Under the pieces are notes generated by a model. It was not told the DNA's origin. It did not search any database and was given only the letters and a program-made list of their open reading frames with translations. Positions 24,500-37,064 of a stretch of 64,000 bases of DNA are shown one piece after another (within the stretch, counting starts at the first letter, position 1; each line of letters starts with the position of its first letter). The DNA is from Chloranthus sessilifolius (Eukaryota; Streptophyta; Magnoliopsida; Chloranthales; Chloranthaceae), in assembly GCA_021018995.1 (NCBI GenBank), contig CM037590.1:44270287-44334286 (forward strand), in the 5' to 3' direction. The position numbers and the translations under genes are program-made.

Positions 24500-25330
24500 T
24501 GCGTACATGGCTGGCTTTAAAGTGATTTTTTCACTTTCTATGATTTAATAAAGGGTTAAAAGCGTAAAACGTTAGATGAATAAACAGTTGACTGCTCGTG
24601 TGAGGATGGATAACATTTTTTGTTCAACTCTTCAACACACCAGATTTTAAGATCACGAGCCTATCATCGTAGGGTTAGATTTTGATTCCATATAACACAA
24701 AATTAAAAAATAATACAAATCAAATATGGTTTTCGAATTACTTTTCAGGCGATGTGCCACATAAAATCAAAAGAGTACCTTTAAATCCACTCACTGAATA
24801 TTTGAGTTCATCCATGTTGAAATACATTGACTGCATTGAATCAAATGATAGAAATTTTTTATCCTTCAATCTTTAACATGATCAATCTTGAGGATTATAG
24901 GCGTACCATTAAACGGTCTATTTTTTATTTTATATGGAACACACTCAAAATAGTAACCTTAAAATCAATTTTGAGCGTACACAGGATGTTAAGGTCACTT
25001 TTCTGAGATGTATGTCACATGAAATAAAACACTGACCATTTGATGGTATGCTCATAATCTTAAGATCCATTGTGTGAAAGATTGAAAGGATAAATGATCA
25101 CCATCATCTGATTTAACACAGTCAATGTGTTTTTGCATGGGTGAACTCAAAAATTCAGTGGGTGGATTTAAAAGTGCTCAAATCAAAATATGATGATGGA
25201 ACCATAAGCTCAACATCTATTGTGCCAAAAATTAGGATGAAAAATGATCTTCATCATCCGATTCAAAGCAACCAATGATATAAGCAAGCGAAGCTTTTGA
25301 TTAAGATGAAAGAATCTTGGGTAAAAAATA
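24500..25330. repeat. Cluster of an unnamed dispersed repeat module
   Basis: Several copies of one module lie here, at about 24620-24700, 24880-24960, 25055-25150 and 25200-25270: a phrase like GATTCAAATCAGACGATG, a stretch naming AATCTT, then the palindromic ATCTTAAGATCAT and a GATTCTATATGACACACATCC-type end. The same module occurs at 3294, 23040, 23440, 35155, 59100 and 59330. I see no coding sequence between 24.1 and 26.4 kb. Confidence 0.55.
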
Positions 25331-25979
25331 AAGGTACCTTTTTAAGATTCCACCCATTAATGTCTTACAGCCTCTGGTGAAGGGGCGAGCCTTCAAATGT
25401 GGAGTTTAAGGCATATATAGACAACGGCTCCAATTAAATAAATACAACGGTTCTCATCAACTGGTTGAAGTCTCGAGAGAAGGAAATTTTAAGGAGATTT
25501 GATGCCCTAGCAAGCTATGTCCTGCCTTGCCATTTGGAACGCTCTCATTTGTGAAGATCCCTGCTACTTTATGTACCCAATACACGTGGCATCGTGTCAG
25601 TGGCTCCAAGTGATATATATTCTTGATCAATGTAAGTCGCCCAAGTAGCAAAAATATTGTTTATATTTAACAGAGGTGTATATTTTTGGTTTATTTGAAG
25701 TTAAATTAGTTTCTAATCATTTGGACAAAGTTAATTGGTAAAAATGAATTTTATATTACTGCTTGGCCTATAAGTGCCCTGTGCATTAACCTTGCTCACC
25801 AAAGTTTATTTAGTAGTATCAAAAATAAATAAATTCATGAACCACCTTTTTGACAATGAGAAATTTGACTTGGCTGGATTTAAATTTATTAAAGTCGATG
25901 GTAATAAACTAAACAATCATTAGTTAGTTCCTATCTTTGGATTGGATCATATTTTAATCAGTAGTCAAGCGATCCTACC

Positions 25980-26310
25980 CGCTACAGGGGAGTTTAGGCT
26001 TAGGTTTTTGACTCATTGGGTCTAATCGAATGAAAAACTGACCTGTTTATCAAATAGGTCAGGTTCAGGAAGAGCTTTCGAGCCTGACCCGATCCAACTT
26101 GACCTTTCAACGCAACTTGTTTATTAAACAGGTTGGGTAACCTAATCCAACTTCACATGGCTCCCTACCTTCTTAAGTTTTCAACGCCAACCTCAATCTG
26201 TCTCAACTCAACGCAAGTATTTTCTTATCGGGTCAGGTTCAGGTTAAAGTTTTAAATAATGTTCATTCTGAACCGACCCGAACAGACCCGACCCAATTAC
26301 ACCCCTTTTA
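25980..26310. mobile_element. Degenerate hAT-like MITE
   Basis: Rich in GGTCAGGTTCAGG / GACCCGACCC sequence and ending ACCCGACCCAATTACACCCC, the mark of the same MITE class as 31515-31940. The left end, about CAGGGGAGTTTAGGC, is uncertain. There is no coding sequence. Confidence 0.4.
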
Positions 26311-26439
26311 CGGACATCTGGTAAGCAAGGCGGCTACTATGACTTATTTGGTACCGGGTGGAGGCAGCGAACGGTAAGCAGTTATTTACTTTCAACGGTT
26401 GACTTCTTTGGCGCCGGTCGTTTGGTCTGTTTCACTAGG

Positions 26440-27425
26440 ATGGAATTTTGGAGAGAGGAGAGTGGAGAGAGGAGCGAGAGATTACTGGGAAGACCGTTGA
26501 AAAGAGAGATTTTAGGATAAAGTGACAGAGATAAAAAGGGGCGGGAGATTATGAGAGAGAAAGATAAAAGGGCGAGAGAGATTTTAGGGGTGAGCAGGCT
26601 TTAGCAAATATTATTATTTTTATTTTAGTAACATAAAGTTAATATTTTCGGTTTATGCCTTTTCGAATCTCTTTTTATTTTTTTTATAATTAGTTTTTTT
26701 TCTGTTTCTGGGTTTTGACCATCATCATGTTTTACGTTGGGTTTTCTAATTTTCATTAGCATTGTTCTTGTTTAAAGTTTGATTATAGGGTTTGTAACTT
26801 AGGTTTTATAATCTCTGCTTTGATCCTTTATTTTTTTCCAATTTTAGTACTCTCTATTTTATCCTGTTTTTCTTTTAACATCCCTTCCTCAGCTTTGACT
26901 TTTGGCGTTTTTGTCAGTTTTTGGTCATTTCTGTTTCTGGGTTTTTATTATAATCATCTGTTGTGTTCCTTCTCTGCTTTGATTTTTATTAATATATATA
27001 TATTTGACTCTTTTCACATTCTCATCTTTCGATTAATTTCTGCACTTTTTTTTTTATATATATACTATATAATTCGTCTTATTTTCTAATAAATTTTGTA
27101 TCTTAACCATTTCTAATCCAAGTTCTGGGTATTTTTTTCTCATTTCTGTTCTTCCACTCCTTTGATTTGTAAAATTTCAGTTTGCCATTTCATCAATTGA
27201 TGTATGGATTTCTGATATTTGTTCTGGTTTTGAATTAGATAATTTTGGGTTCACATCTGTGATAATCGTCGCCTTCTTTTGTTGATTTTTGTAATTTTTT
27301 AAAATCATCACAGTAAAAAGGAAGAACCGACCTTGTTCGCGTTTCTAGGTGTACTCTTGTTTGGATCTCACCATCTCCTATTGGACGTTTTTTTTAATCT
27401 CGGAGATCATTTTTTGATACCAATT
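26440..27425 (+). promoter_or_regulatory. Probable leader region of the SNARE gene
   Basis: A purine-rich GAGAGA block (26450-26590) is followed by a T-rich, intron-like stretch (26600-27340) and then the coding exon. This pattern suits a 5' untranslated exon followed by a leader intron ending near TTTCTAG (about 27349). I cannot fix the transcription start or the leader splice sites. Confidence 0.35.
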
Positions 27426-30400
27426 ATGGCGCTATCTGGACTGACAAATATGATTTTTAAACAGCGTTCCGTCGATCCTGGCTTTTCTGCTTCTAACCCT
27501 TTCGATTCTGACTCTGAATCCGATCAGAAGCAAACCTCGAAACCAATAAGAACTTCGTCTGCTCCTGAAATCCCTAAAGTAAAGTTTAAATCAAACGATT
27601 CTGGTTTCAAGGTCGATGAGGAAACGGGAGCTTCTTCTCATTCTGTTTCTTCAGCAGCAAAAAACCGATACAATAACGACTTTAGCGATTCGGGTGGATT
27701 AGAAAACCAGTCTGTGCAAGAGCTTGAGAATTATGCCGTGCACAAGTCCGAGGAGACCACCGAGAAAGTTAACAGCTGTTTGAAAATTGCAGAGATCATT
27801 AGAGAAGACGCAACAAACACTTTAGTCACCTTGCATCAGCAGGGTGAGCAAATTACGAGGACTCACCAGACTGCTGTCAATATTGATCAGGATCTCAGTA
27901 GGGTATGCCCAATTTCTTGTTAATTTTGTCAACAAAAAAATAGCAGACCGAGTTCATGGTTTAGTTTATTGTTTATTAAGATGGGCATGAATGTTGTTAT
28001 TTATTTGTTTGTTTCTGATAGATCTTTATGTGATCCTCACGATCACACCTTATTAAGGCTCTTAAAAAAGTAAAAACAAGAAGGAGAGATGATTCTTTCG
28101 AGTAGAATTGGACTAATTAACAAATTGTTATTAGTCAATAGTTCATTTATTATATCTTAATGTAAATGCTCTTTAAATAGCTTAGGCCATCTACTAATGG
28201 AGGGAAGAGATCGAGCTATTCTTGGAAGGGAATAATCTAATCTTAATTATGGCCTAACCTAAAGGATCGCATGATACCATCCATTTAAAGAAGGAAAATA
28301 TAGATAGACTCATAGATGGCATGGTTGGACATAAGGGGCATCGATTTTGTGTGTTGGCGTAGTGCCAAGTTCCATGGGAGCGTATCCTTCCATGCCTTTG
28401 TCCTCAAGGGTTGATATCTTCAACTACGATGGAGACCTCATTGTTGTCCTTTTCAAAGCCCTCAACGATTGCTAATTGGCCTTTTCAATGATGGCCAGGG
28501 CTATGATTCTCATTACAATTTAACATAGCCCCTTTTTTATGTTCATCTCCACGTGTGTTATTCCCTTCATAGGGAAAACCCCCTTCTTGGATAGTTGGGT
28601 TAGTCCCAACAACTTCCTCATGAAAATGGTTTGTGACAGTTTTATCAAAGTAGGTGGGGAAGTAATCTAATGTTTTCTTCATATAACTTTAAGGGATATG
28701 ATGAGTTATCATCTTTTTCTAGCTGGGATCTACTCCAGCCCTTTTAGCTTAGGCAGACAGGAGATGGTGGAATTTAGAGTAATAGGATGCTTATACTTTG
28801 GTTCTTTTAGCATGTTATTGGATTTATGTCTTCCGTCTGTTGAATCTGAGAGGGTGTTTGCCATTCTCAACCGCTCCCCGAATGGTTGCTTTTCGTTGTC
28901 CGATCGTTTAGGAGAAGGCAACCTGGGCTATGTGGCTTTGGCAACCTTATTAGGAACAAAGAGGAAATAGTTATTTCTCTCTAGTCCTATTGGTGCAGGT
29001 GACTGGTACAAAGGTCTCCACCTTCTGCTTTCAGTTTAACAAATTTATACTGCGGTTGAAGAAGAACCACTTCTTTTATTTGTTGGATGACAAAGGCTAC
29101 TTTTAGCGTATTTCCTTCAAACAATTTTTGAGGGAGGCTAATTAGGAGCCAGATATGCTCTCCTAGGTAGGCAGATTTTCTTGTTAAAGGGGCGTTGCAC
29201 ATGTTAGTTTAGAGTATGAATCATCCATCCACTGCTTCGATGTAGTTGCCTTTTGATGTTTTTGGGTTGCTTGCTTCCCCTCTCCTTCTCTTTTTCCCCT
29301 TGTATTTAGCTTTCCTTTTGTTGATAAGATTTTAAGTTTTTAACCATTATCAATCTCATAGATATAGAAAAAAATATAGTATTGTCTTGATGCTTTAGAA
29401 TACATATGGCAGAGGCTAATACTATAGGTTTGGAATTTGGGTGTGTTCAATGTTGATAAATAATTACTACTTTTGTTGGCCTAGGGGCTCTACCTCCTCT
29501 TCATTTTAGATGCTTTGGGTCTTCAATAGCTAATATTTTTTTGGGTTTTTGCTCCCACTCCTGCTTTGGATCTGCTTCCTGCCATTTTGGTAATTAAGGT
29601 TATTTTGTCTCTTTCATTGTGAAATTGCATGCAGATGGAGCCTTGTTGTCCCTCCTTTCTGGAGTTTGATGTCCTTTGACCTTGTTTTTCTCAATATTTT
29701 CTTGAATTATGCCAGACTTGGATTAAACTATTGTTGATGAAGTTTGGGTTTTTTAAGTTGGTGATCAATGCACACAATAGGAGATTAGGGAATCTTTATT
29801 GTTACATGTCACATAGTGTAATATATTTGAACAAGATTCTAAGATTATCCATATATATGAAATACTTTTATATTTCTTTTTAATCGTGACCGATCAAAAA
29901 AATAAAAATAAAAATCTTTTTAATCAATTGTGTTGAATGAGCCTACATTAGAAGCCTATTGTAGGAAGTGGCTAGCATCTAAGCTAGTAGTGATGTGGGG
30001 GCAAGGATCAAACTTTCAGTTTTCGTTTCAGTTTCGGTCCTGCCCGAAACCGAAAATTTGAAATTTCGGTCAAAACATCGCCTGATAATATGCCCGAAAC
30101 CAAAACTTACCAAAATTTTGTAGTTATCATTTCGGGGACCTCCGAAACCGATAAGTTTCGGCCGAAATTTTGAACCATGTGTGGGTGTATTTAATCAAAT
30201 TTCTGCTTCAAAACCCTGTTATGACATCTCTCTCACGTTTGCTCAATAGTATTCCCCAAATCCCACTTACAATTACCCTCAGACTCTTTTGAGCATCTCG
30301 CTCCGACATATATGAACAAGATTCTAAGCATGTATGTTATTGTACTTTTTCTTTTCTTCCGCTGAGCGTCTCACTCGCGCCCTTGATCTGCTGTATTTCA

Positions 30401-32984
30401 TTTCTATTTAATGGAATTATGCATTGCCCTGAGCGGAAAAGAAAATAAAAAAATTCAGACTCTCCGAGCTTGTCTCATGCACTTTAGCATCGAGTTGTTT
30501 TGTATGCTGCTCGGGCATCTTGTGCCATTAGATTAAAACATGAATATGATTAATGAAGTAAGATTTACTCAATACTGCGGTTTGATGGTTGTCCTCAAAT
30601 CTAACATGATCCATCAAGGGAATTGATGTGTTGGATGCGTAGTTTTTTATATTCACGCCAGCATCTCTCCCGTATGTGTGTGTGTGTGTATATGAAAAAT
30701 AAAGTTGCTGCGTCCAAGGCTGTCCAATCCAATCCCATCCCTCCTCCTCTATCACATCCCCACTTGCTTCTGAGCACTTTGTCTCTTTTAGAATGTGAAA
30801 GGTTTATTAGAGGATTATTCCTTCTGTAGTTGTTGAGCCATATGAGGCTAGCATATTGACATCCATTTTGAGCCATCTCTTTCATTTCTTCCTTTGATGT
30901 GTCCTCCTTATTCATGTTTAAAAACCATATGGTTCTTTTCTTTCTTTTGCAGTACCTTAAGTATGCCTTTTATGATTATTTTTGTTTTCAGGGTGAAAAG
31001 CTATTGGGAAGTCTTGGGGGCATTTTCTCTAAGACTTGGAAGCCAAAGAAGACTCGCCAAATTACTGGGCCTGTGATTACGAAAAGTAAGTTCAGAAGAT
31101 TTATCTGATTGTTGGACTTCTTATATCTTGTCAATGGTTGTATTTCATTTGGTTGGTTGGTTGGTTCACAGATGATTCTTTCAAAAAGAAAGGCAGTCAA
31201 TTAGAGCAGAGGGAAAGATTGGGATTAACATCCAGTCCAAAGGCAAGGTCAAATCATCGAAAATACCCTTCTGCTCCAACCGCGTTACAAAAAGTTGAGG
31301 TCTGTGTCGTATATATTTAATTAAATAATAGTAATAAAATATTCATAAAATCTATTGCAATAAAGGGGAGGCCCTTGGAATGGGTTAAACAGTTCCTAGC
31401 TTCCTCTGGTTTCCTGCATAGGCCGATAAGATCTAACAAGCGGGTTTTGCCTGGAAAATTTTTGCTATCGTACAGAGGTGACAAGGGAAGTGAGGCCCAG
31501 TTCCTACTAATAAGTAGGGCTGCCAACGGTCGGTTCAGGTTCTGGTGTGGCTTTTGATGGGCCCAATTAATTTTTACTTTAAAAGTTAGGCCCAAACCCA
31601 GTCCCAATACAAAATCGGGCTGGGGCTTCGCCCGAGTGTTTTCCAGCTCTGGCTTTTTATTTAGAGAGAAAACTAGACCTGAACCAATTCGACCTGGGCA
31701 AGGTTCGGGACATCCAGGCCTTTTCCTTAATATAATCGGGCTTGATCGGGCCGTGCAGGGTTTTGGTCTGCCGGATTTTTTTACTCTAAAAATTTAGGTC
31801 CAAACCGGTCTGGATACAGAATCAGGCCGGGCTCGGCCGAAATGCTTTTGGGCTCGGGCTTTTATTTAAGCTCATACCCATACCAAACTGGGACAGTTTG
31901 GGTCTGGTTCAGGTTGAAGCCTGACCCGTTGACAGCCCTACTAATAAGCAGGCTTGTATCTATCAATTGTATTGGTGGTGTTATGTAGACAGAAAAATCT
32001 CCATTATTTATCCATAATTTTATGGTAGACTTTTATTTATCTAGCTTTTGTTTTCCTGAAACAGATAGAGAAGGAAAAGCAAGATGATGGAATCTCAGAT
32101 TTAAGTGATATTTTGGGTCAGTTGAAGGGTATGGCCCTTGATATGGGGTCCGAGCTTGAAAGGTTGGTTGCCTCCTCTGCACAATGCATACTTGCAAGAT
32201 CTTTATTTCTTTTCTAACGTTCATATAATGACAAAAACAACCTTGGTGTCCCATTTTGCACGAAAATGCACCTTGTCTATGAGGAATGATCATGTTCTTA
32301 TACCGTTCATTTTAAAAGATTAAGAAAAGTACACCGAGAAGTCTTCAAACCAGCCCTGATTTATTATTGAAATTGAGAAGATTTTAGAAGTTCTAAATAG
32401 AATAGATGTCGCTTTACATAATAAAGACAGTTTAGACATTTAAGCATTTAACACAGTAGGATTGTGGACATGGGTGGTGTTGGATTGAGAAATGCCTTTC
32501 AACCTGCATCCGTCAGCATATTTCTCCTTATTTCTTCCATAAAAAATCCCCATTTCTTTGCAACTATAAGCAATTCAAATAGATGAGATATCAGTCTAAT
32601 CTCTTCCTTTTTTCAATAAATCATTATCCGCCCCCTATCTATTTCGTTTAGGACTACAAATGGGTCTGGCTGTTGAGTCAAGCGACCCACCATGTGCCAG
32701 TTTCAATTTGGGTTGGGTTGTCGTTTTTTTATGTCAACCAAATCCCGACCATATCTGACCAAGTTTTAAGTTTCTGCTAATCAGTTCTAGTTGGAGACCA
32801 ACCCGAAACCGACACGTTTTCTGCGTTATATTGAGTTGGTTTATGTAAGTTTGTGGTTGATAGCTTTATTATCAATAATTGCAGGCAAAATAAAGCTCTG
32901 GATCATCTCAGTGACGATGTGGACGAACTCAATCATAGAGTGAAAGGTGCAAATCAACGCGGGCGTCGTCTGCTCGGAAAGTAG
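27426..32984 (+). CDS. SNAP33: SNAP33-type SNARE (SNAP-25 homologue), 298 aa, 5 exons
   Basis: Exons 27426-27902, 30992-31085, 31172-31299, 32065-32162, 32885-32984 (TAG 32982-32984); all GT-AG, all in phase, 897 bases. The length equals that of plant SNAP33 proteins (about 300 aa). Order: acidic NPFDSDSESD N-terminal region; Qb SNARE helix around residues 100-157 (SVQELENYAVHKSEETTEKV to NIDQDLSR); linker GEKLLGSLGGIFSKTWKPKK; Qc SNARE helix near the C-terminus (DDGISDLSDILGQLKGMALD), ending GRRLLGK. No membrane anchor and no SNAP-25-type Cys cluster, as usual in plants. Known role of the family: pairs with a Qa syntaxin and R-SNARE at the plasma membrane and cell plate in secretion, cytokinesis and defence. 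The start was chosen as the first ATG in frame. MITEs sit in introns 1 and 3. Confidence 0.95.
28690..29210 (+). pseudogene. Degenerate coding remnant of unknown origin in SNARE intron 1
   Basis: Open pieces in shifting + frames look protein-like, e.g. ESERVFAILNRSPNGCFSLS and GEGNLGYVALATLLG (up to 28967), then GAGDWYKGLHLLLS and FNKFILRLKKNHFFYLLDDK. Charge and codon pattern suggest a transposon ORF, perhaps LINE ORF1, broken by stops and shifts. I cannot name a domain. The rest of the 3.1-kb intron (27903-30991) shows nothing else but the MITE at 30002. Confidence 0.3.
30002..30179. mobile_element. hAT-type MITE, 178 bp, relative of 13293-13436
   Basis: The ends CAAGGATCAAACTTTCAG and (reverse complement) CATGGTTCAAAATTTCGG match the TIRs of the MITE at 13293 with some decay. 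The flanks TGTGGGGG (29994-30001) and TGTGGGTG (30180-30187) are a 7-of-8 target duplication. The interior is made of CGAAACCGAAA/TTTCGGT repeats. It lies in SNARE intron 1. Confidence 0.8.
31515..31940. mobile_element. hAT-type MITE, 426 bp, exact 8-bp duplication
   Basis: It starts TAGGGCTGCCAACGG and ends CCGTTGACAGCCCTA (inverted TAGGGCTGTCAACGG). CTAATAAG flanks it exactly (31507-31514 and 31941-31948). The interior is rich in GGCCCAA/CGGGCT sequence and non-coding. It is inserted in SNARE intron 3. Confidence 0.92.
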
Positions 32985-33681
32985 ACCCGGCCCATAGCAT
33001 TGTGATGCTGAGCTATGACTTGGGCTGGGAGAAAAACTTGGTGATCCTTCTTTTTTTCTTTCTTCTTTTTTTATCGGTAAGCTGGTCTCGAACCTGGTGA
33101 TCTGACTGCACGTAGCGTTAAAAATGGCTGGGTACATCTCCTACCATAGGGTGAAATATGCCCACACCTTATCATTGATCCTTTAATTTTGCTTTTCTAT
33201 TTGTATTTGTGTTAATTTAGATACTTCCACAATAGTTGAAAGAGTTTGTTTCCTTTGTATAGAAAACCTTATGATTTTGCATTATATAATCTACTATGTT
33301 ATTTTGTGAGAGAAACATCTTTTATCTATGTTATTAGAAACAAGTTTTATATGTCATTCTGGTGGCAGAATTGTTATTAGGTTCATTATTAATGATTCTA
33401 TACATTTAAACACTTTTTCAAGGATTTCCTACATTTAGATGATGTTCTAGAAAATGGGTTATAAGGTGGCTTAAAATAGTTTGTATTAGGTAACTGACCA
33501 GTGCACCAAAGTCCAAAGGCAGAGTAACTAGAGCCAATCTCCAAACACCAATCTAATCAAATTTGGAGAGTTTACACAAATGCATTTATGACTGCAAATT
33601 AGTGAAACTATGATTTTGACCGCAGTCACCTAATCCTAATTCTTGTTTAGAGACACAGGGAAATCTCAAGAGATTTTGTGG

Positions 33682-33931
33682 CTGTGTTTGACATTGCTCT
33701 TTGGAAAAGTATAAAAGAGTTGTTGCTCCTCTTTGTTGTTGCAAGTGAATATAGGAGAGTAGGATTGGAGGAAGCGAAAAGGGGAGGCTGGTCTTAGAAA
33801 CATGAAAAACATCTTAAAAGAGCATGAAAAATCATATTCCTTTAATGAGGGTTGTTTTTCATATTTCAAGGAGCAGCCTCCCTTTTATCTTCTTTCAATC
33901 ATTCTCTCCCAAAGAGCAATGCCAAATACAG
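33682..33931. mobile_element. Fold-back MITE, 250 bp
   Basis: CTGTGTTTGACATTGCTCTT (33682-33701) is inverted at about 33912-33931 as CTGTATTTGGCATTGCTCTT, and complementarity continues inwards (GGGAGGCTG against CAGCCTCCC). No target duplication is clear. It lies about 700 bp downstream of the SNARE stop. Confidence 0.7.
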
Positions 33932-34982
33932 AGCAAATAGTTTGTATGAGCTGCTACACTTGTGCACCCAAGACATGACTGCCAATCTCCTTCCGTCAAA
34001 CCGGTCAAACTTTAGGCCTTTCATTGAAATTCTGGTGCAGGTAGCCTGGTACAATGAACCAGGTAACTTATCTAGTCCCACATTAATTTGCAGCCATGTG
34101 GCACCTAATCTCATTATCATGTGTCATGAATAGGAGCAACTCGATGATCACACCTTATGGAAAAGAAAAAATTAAAATATAAAATCAAGCAGTCAATTGC
34201 ACATAAAATAAACGGTAAAATCACATTTGGTTTTGCCGTTCATTTCTACTACGGTCGACGCCATTCACCATGCAGTTTTGTATTTTTATTTTCACAAAAA
34301 ATTATGATCATCAAGCCATTCCTATCCATGACACTCGATCATGGGTGCCATATGGCTACAAATTAGTGTGGGGCCAAGTAAGTTACTTAGTCTATGGTTC
34401 CTGACTACCTTTACCCGTGCAAGTTATGAACATGAAAATCAGTGTAAGTATGGCGCATGGCACCTATCAATGAGTTAATGTGAAAAATATTTGTGCTTAT
34501 TATATGCTAGCACATAATAGGAGGGCATTTACTTATGTGAGAGAAACTTGTTTGAAATATAATGCATCTCGACCTGAAGTAGGCATCAGGCATTTGCTGC
34601 TTTTGAAAATAGTGCTTTCAAGAAGAAGGCCAATATTGCTTCTCGAATATGTGTTTGCTTCTTAAACAATGCATCATTTTACTTTTCAAACGACATTTTC
34701 CCTTGAAAAAGTGTTTTCTAGACAATTGTTGCCAAACAGGGCCCAAAATTGTTGAGCTTGTGTTTTCAAGAGGGAGAGAGGGAGAGGGCAATGATCAGGT
34801 GCAACTGGTCGAACCTAATGGTCAGCTAGCTCTCCATTCAATTGGATATAGGAAAATCTTGACTTCCACGAAATTAGGTTCTATCATATGAAATTAGATT
34901 CAACCAATTGGTCTGAACCATTGCCCCGACCTCATTATATAAGACCTTTGAAATAACCTTATTTTGGCATCGGTTGAATACA

Positions 34983-35053
<71 letters not shown>

Positions 35054-35110
35054 TACATAATTACAATTTGAAATGATCAACTACCCCTCACAAATTGGAA
35101 AGGGTATGGC
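33932..35110. repeat. Intergenic: MITE remnant and (AT)n microsatellite
   Basis: 34520-34742 looks like the right part of an hAT-like MITE, ending TTGCCAAACAGGGCCC; its left end is missing. About 34985-35051 is an (AT)n run of some 33 repeats. Short ORFs here show no protein family. Confidence 0.5.
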
Positions 35111-35720
35111 TATTCTCACCCGTTTTCGGGGTAAGGATCACACACTTTTTCACGGATGAAAATCATTGACTGATTTGAATCAGATGATGAAATTTTTTTT
35201 GCTTTAATCTTCTCCATAATAGATCTTAAGATTATGGTGTGCCTATTAGACAATCAGATGTTGATTCCAAATGGCACACATCCCTAAAAGTGAAGGTGAA
35301 CTCCTCTGCTTATGATCTAGGACACTTTTGGGTAAGCATGCTATGTGGAATTAGCATATGACCGTTTGATAGGTGCCCATGGAGAAGATTGGAACAAAAA
35401 TAATATTGGTTGTGAAAAGTTGTACCAGACTCCGAAATTCAATCATTTAAGGCTTAGCCTTTCAATACAATGAAAGGTTGACAATATTGCATCCTCAGGT
35501 TTGCGGATTTATTCCAGCATTAAAGTGTACTAGGAAAAAAAAAATTAAATCATTATTCTAATCAAGGAGTCAAAATCGGGGTATCAGTCCATGGAGGATC
35601 GATACGTATCGGCCTTTTTTTTTTTTTTTCAAATAGAGGCATTGGCCGATACCAAGTTGAGATACCGATATGCATCGGTTTGCTGAGAAACCGATACGTA
35701 TCAGTATCAGCCGATTTTTT
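35110..35720. repeat. Dispersed-module copy and a TACCGATACG-rich element
   Basis: 35150-35285 is a copy of the dispersed GAATCAGATGATG...ATCTTAAGATTATGG module. 35585-35720 is built from GATACGTATCGG / CCGATACC inverted phrases around a T-run, as in short plant MITEs, but its ends are not exact. Confidence 0.5.
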
Positions 35721-36035
35721 ATACCAAGATTCTAATGGTTATTCTTTATTCTGTGATTCTGCCTTATCAACATGTTTTAGATGTTCTTGCTTATGGAAAA
35801 TTATAATGAGCAGACCCCAAACAGTAGTCCAATAACGGACTGCTTACGTGGCGCGATGCAAGTGGATGGCCCAACTTGCATTGTTGAGACCCACTCCACT
35901 TGCATCTTACCATATAAGCGGTCCGATGTTTGCGGTCTGTCATACATCAGTGTCCTTTGCTTATTCATAAAATTTACTACTCTTTGGACCGCTTTCCGAG
36001 TATAATGACTCAACTTTACTTTTCTCTGGGATTGT

Positions 36036-36210
36036 CAACAGCCGGGTTCGGGTTGAGCTTTTGATTGGCCTTTTATTCTAAACGTTAGACCCAAAAATCG
36101 GGTCTGGCTTTGTCTTGGGCCACTCCAGAGTCGGGCTTTTGTTCAATCCCAAAATTGACCAGAATCGGGTTTGGGCTGGGCCAAACTCAGGCCATCCTGG
36201 CAATTCCCTT
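36036..36210. mobile_element. Short hAT-like MITE
   Basis: The left end GGGATTGTCAACAGCCGGG and the right end (inverted GGGAATTGCCAGGATGGCC) enclose GGGTCTGG/GGGCTTT sequence typical of the GGCCCAA-rich hAT MITEs in this window. No duplication was found. Confidence 0.5.
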
Positions 36211-36991
36211 AGCAGTTGGTACGGTTTTATAATACCTAGGATATTCAGTTTTAAGATCTTCAATTAGATTTAATGGTTTTGATCGAACTTGTTTTGATGG
36301 ACCTTGAATAAATCATGTAGTCGCACATTGTGCTAGCTCGCCATGTCTATAATTGTGACGATCCACACTCACATGCCACATTATTGTTTAATTTTATGTA
36401 TGGGCTTTAGGTTCCTGCCTTGTTTTTGAGTTCTTATCCAAAATACTTTATGACATGTAGATGTATGACCGTTTGATAGGTGTCCTATGATTTTATATAA
36501 CTAGAGTCAGAACTTTTCTCTATTCAATGTAAGATTACTACACCATCTCACCTTATAGAAGAGGTGTCTTCAACTCCGATATTATTTTGTGGCGAATTAA
36601 TATTATTCAATTTTGTGCTTAGGTACTCCACTTCGATTCTGTTTCTGATATGAATGCCGAGGGCCCACTGTCATGACTTTTTCCCTAATCAATGTGAAAC
36701 TACTATAATAATGGACCTAAAGACTTTAGGGCTACATTTAGGGTTGAATCATTATGTCCAAGTGGCACTTTCTTAGTATCCATTGTCCTAGCTACCCACG
36801 TCCATAATGGACCTAAAGATTTCATGACTATATTTAGGGTTGAATTATTTTAGTGTCACGTGGACATGCATGGATAAGATTGATTAAAGACCACTAAAAA
36901 AATATATACATATGGCATTAATTTTTGATCGGCTAAAGTTTATGAAATATTATGAGGATGATTATAAAAATATATATATATGAAAATATTT

Positions 36992-37064
36992 TGGAGATGC
37001 AGGTGATCGAACCCTGTACCTCTCGCATGCAAAGCGAGCGCTCTACCATTTGAGCTACATCCCC
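36992..37064 (-). tRNA. tRNA-Ala (UGC), possibly a pseudogene
   Basis: On the minus strand a 73-base cloverleaf forms: acceptor GGGGATG/CATCTCC with discriminator A, D arm GCTC-GAGC with loop AAATGGTA, a perfect anticodon stem CTCGC/GCGAG with loop TTTGCAT (anticodon UGC, Ala), no intron and no encoded CCA. This is the nuclear, not plastid, type. In the T arm, CAGGG/ACCTG leaves G53 opposite A61 where G53-C61 is nearly invariant; the same change spoils box B (GGTTCGATCAC). It lies between AT microsatellites. It may be an old gene copy that is poorly transcribed or unstable. Confidence 0.8.

Noticed and set aside
28485..28682. Minus-strand 65-codon frame
   Set aside because: No family; it lies in the SNARE intron beside the unclear remnant and could not be linked to it.
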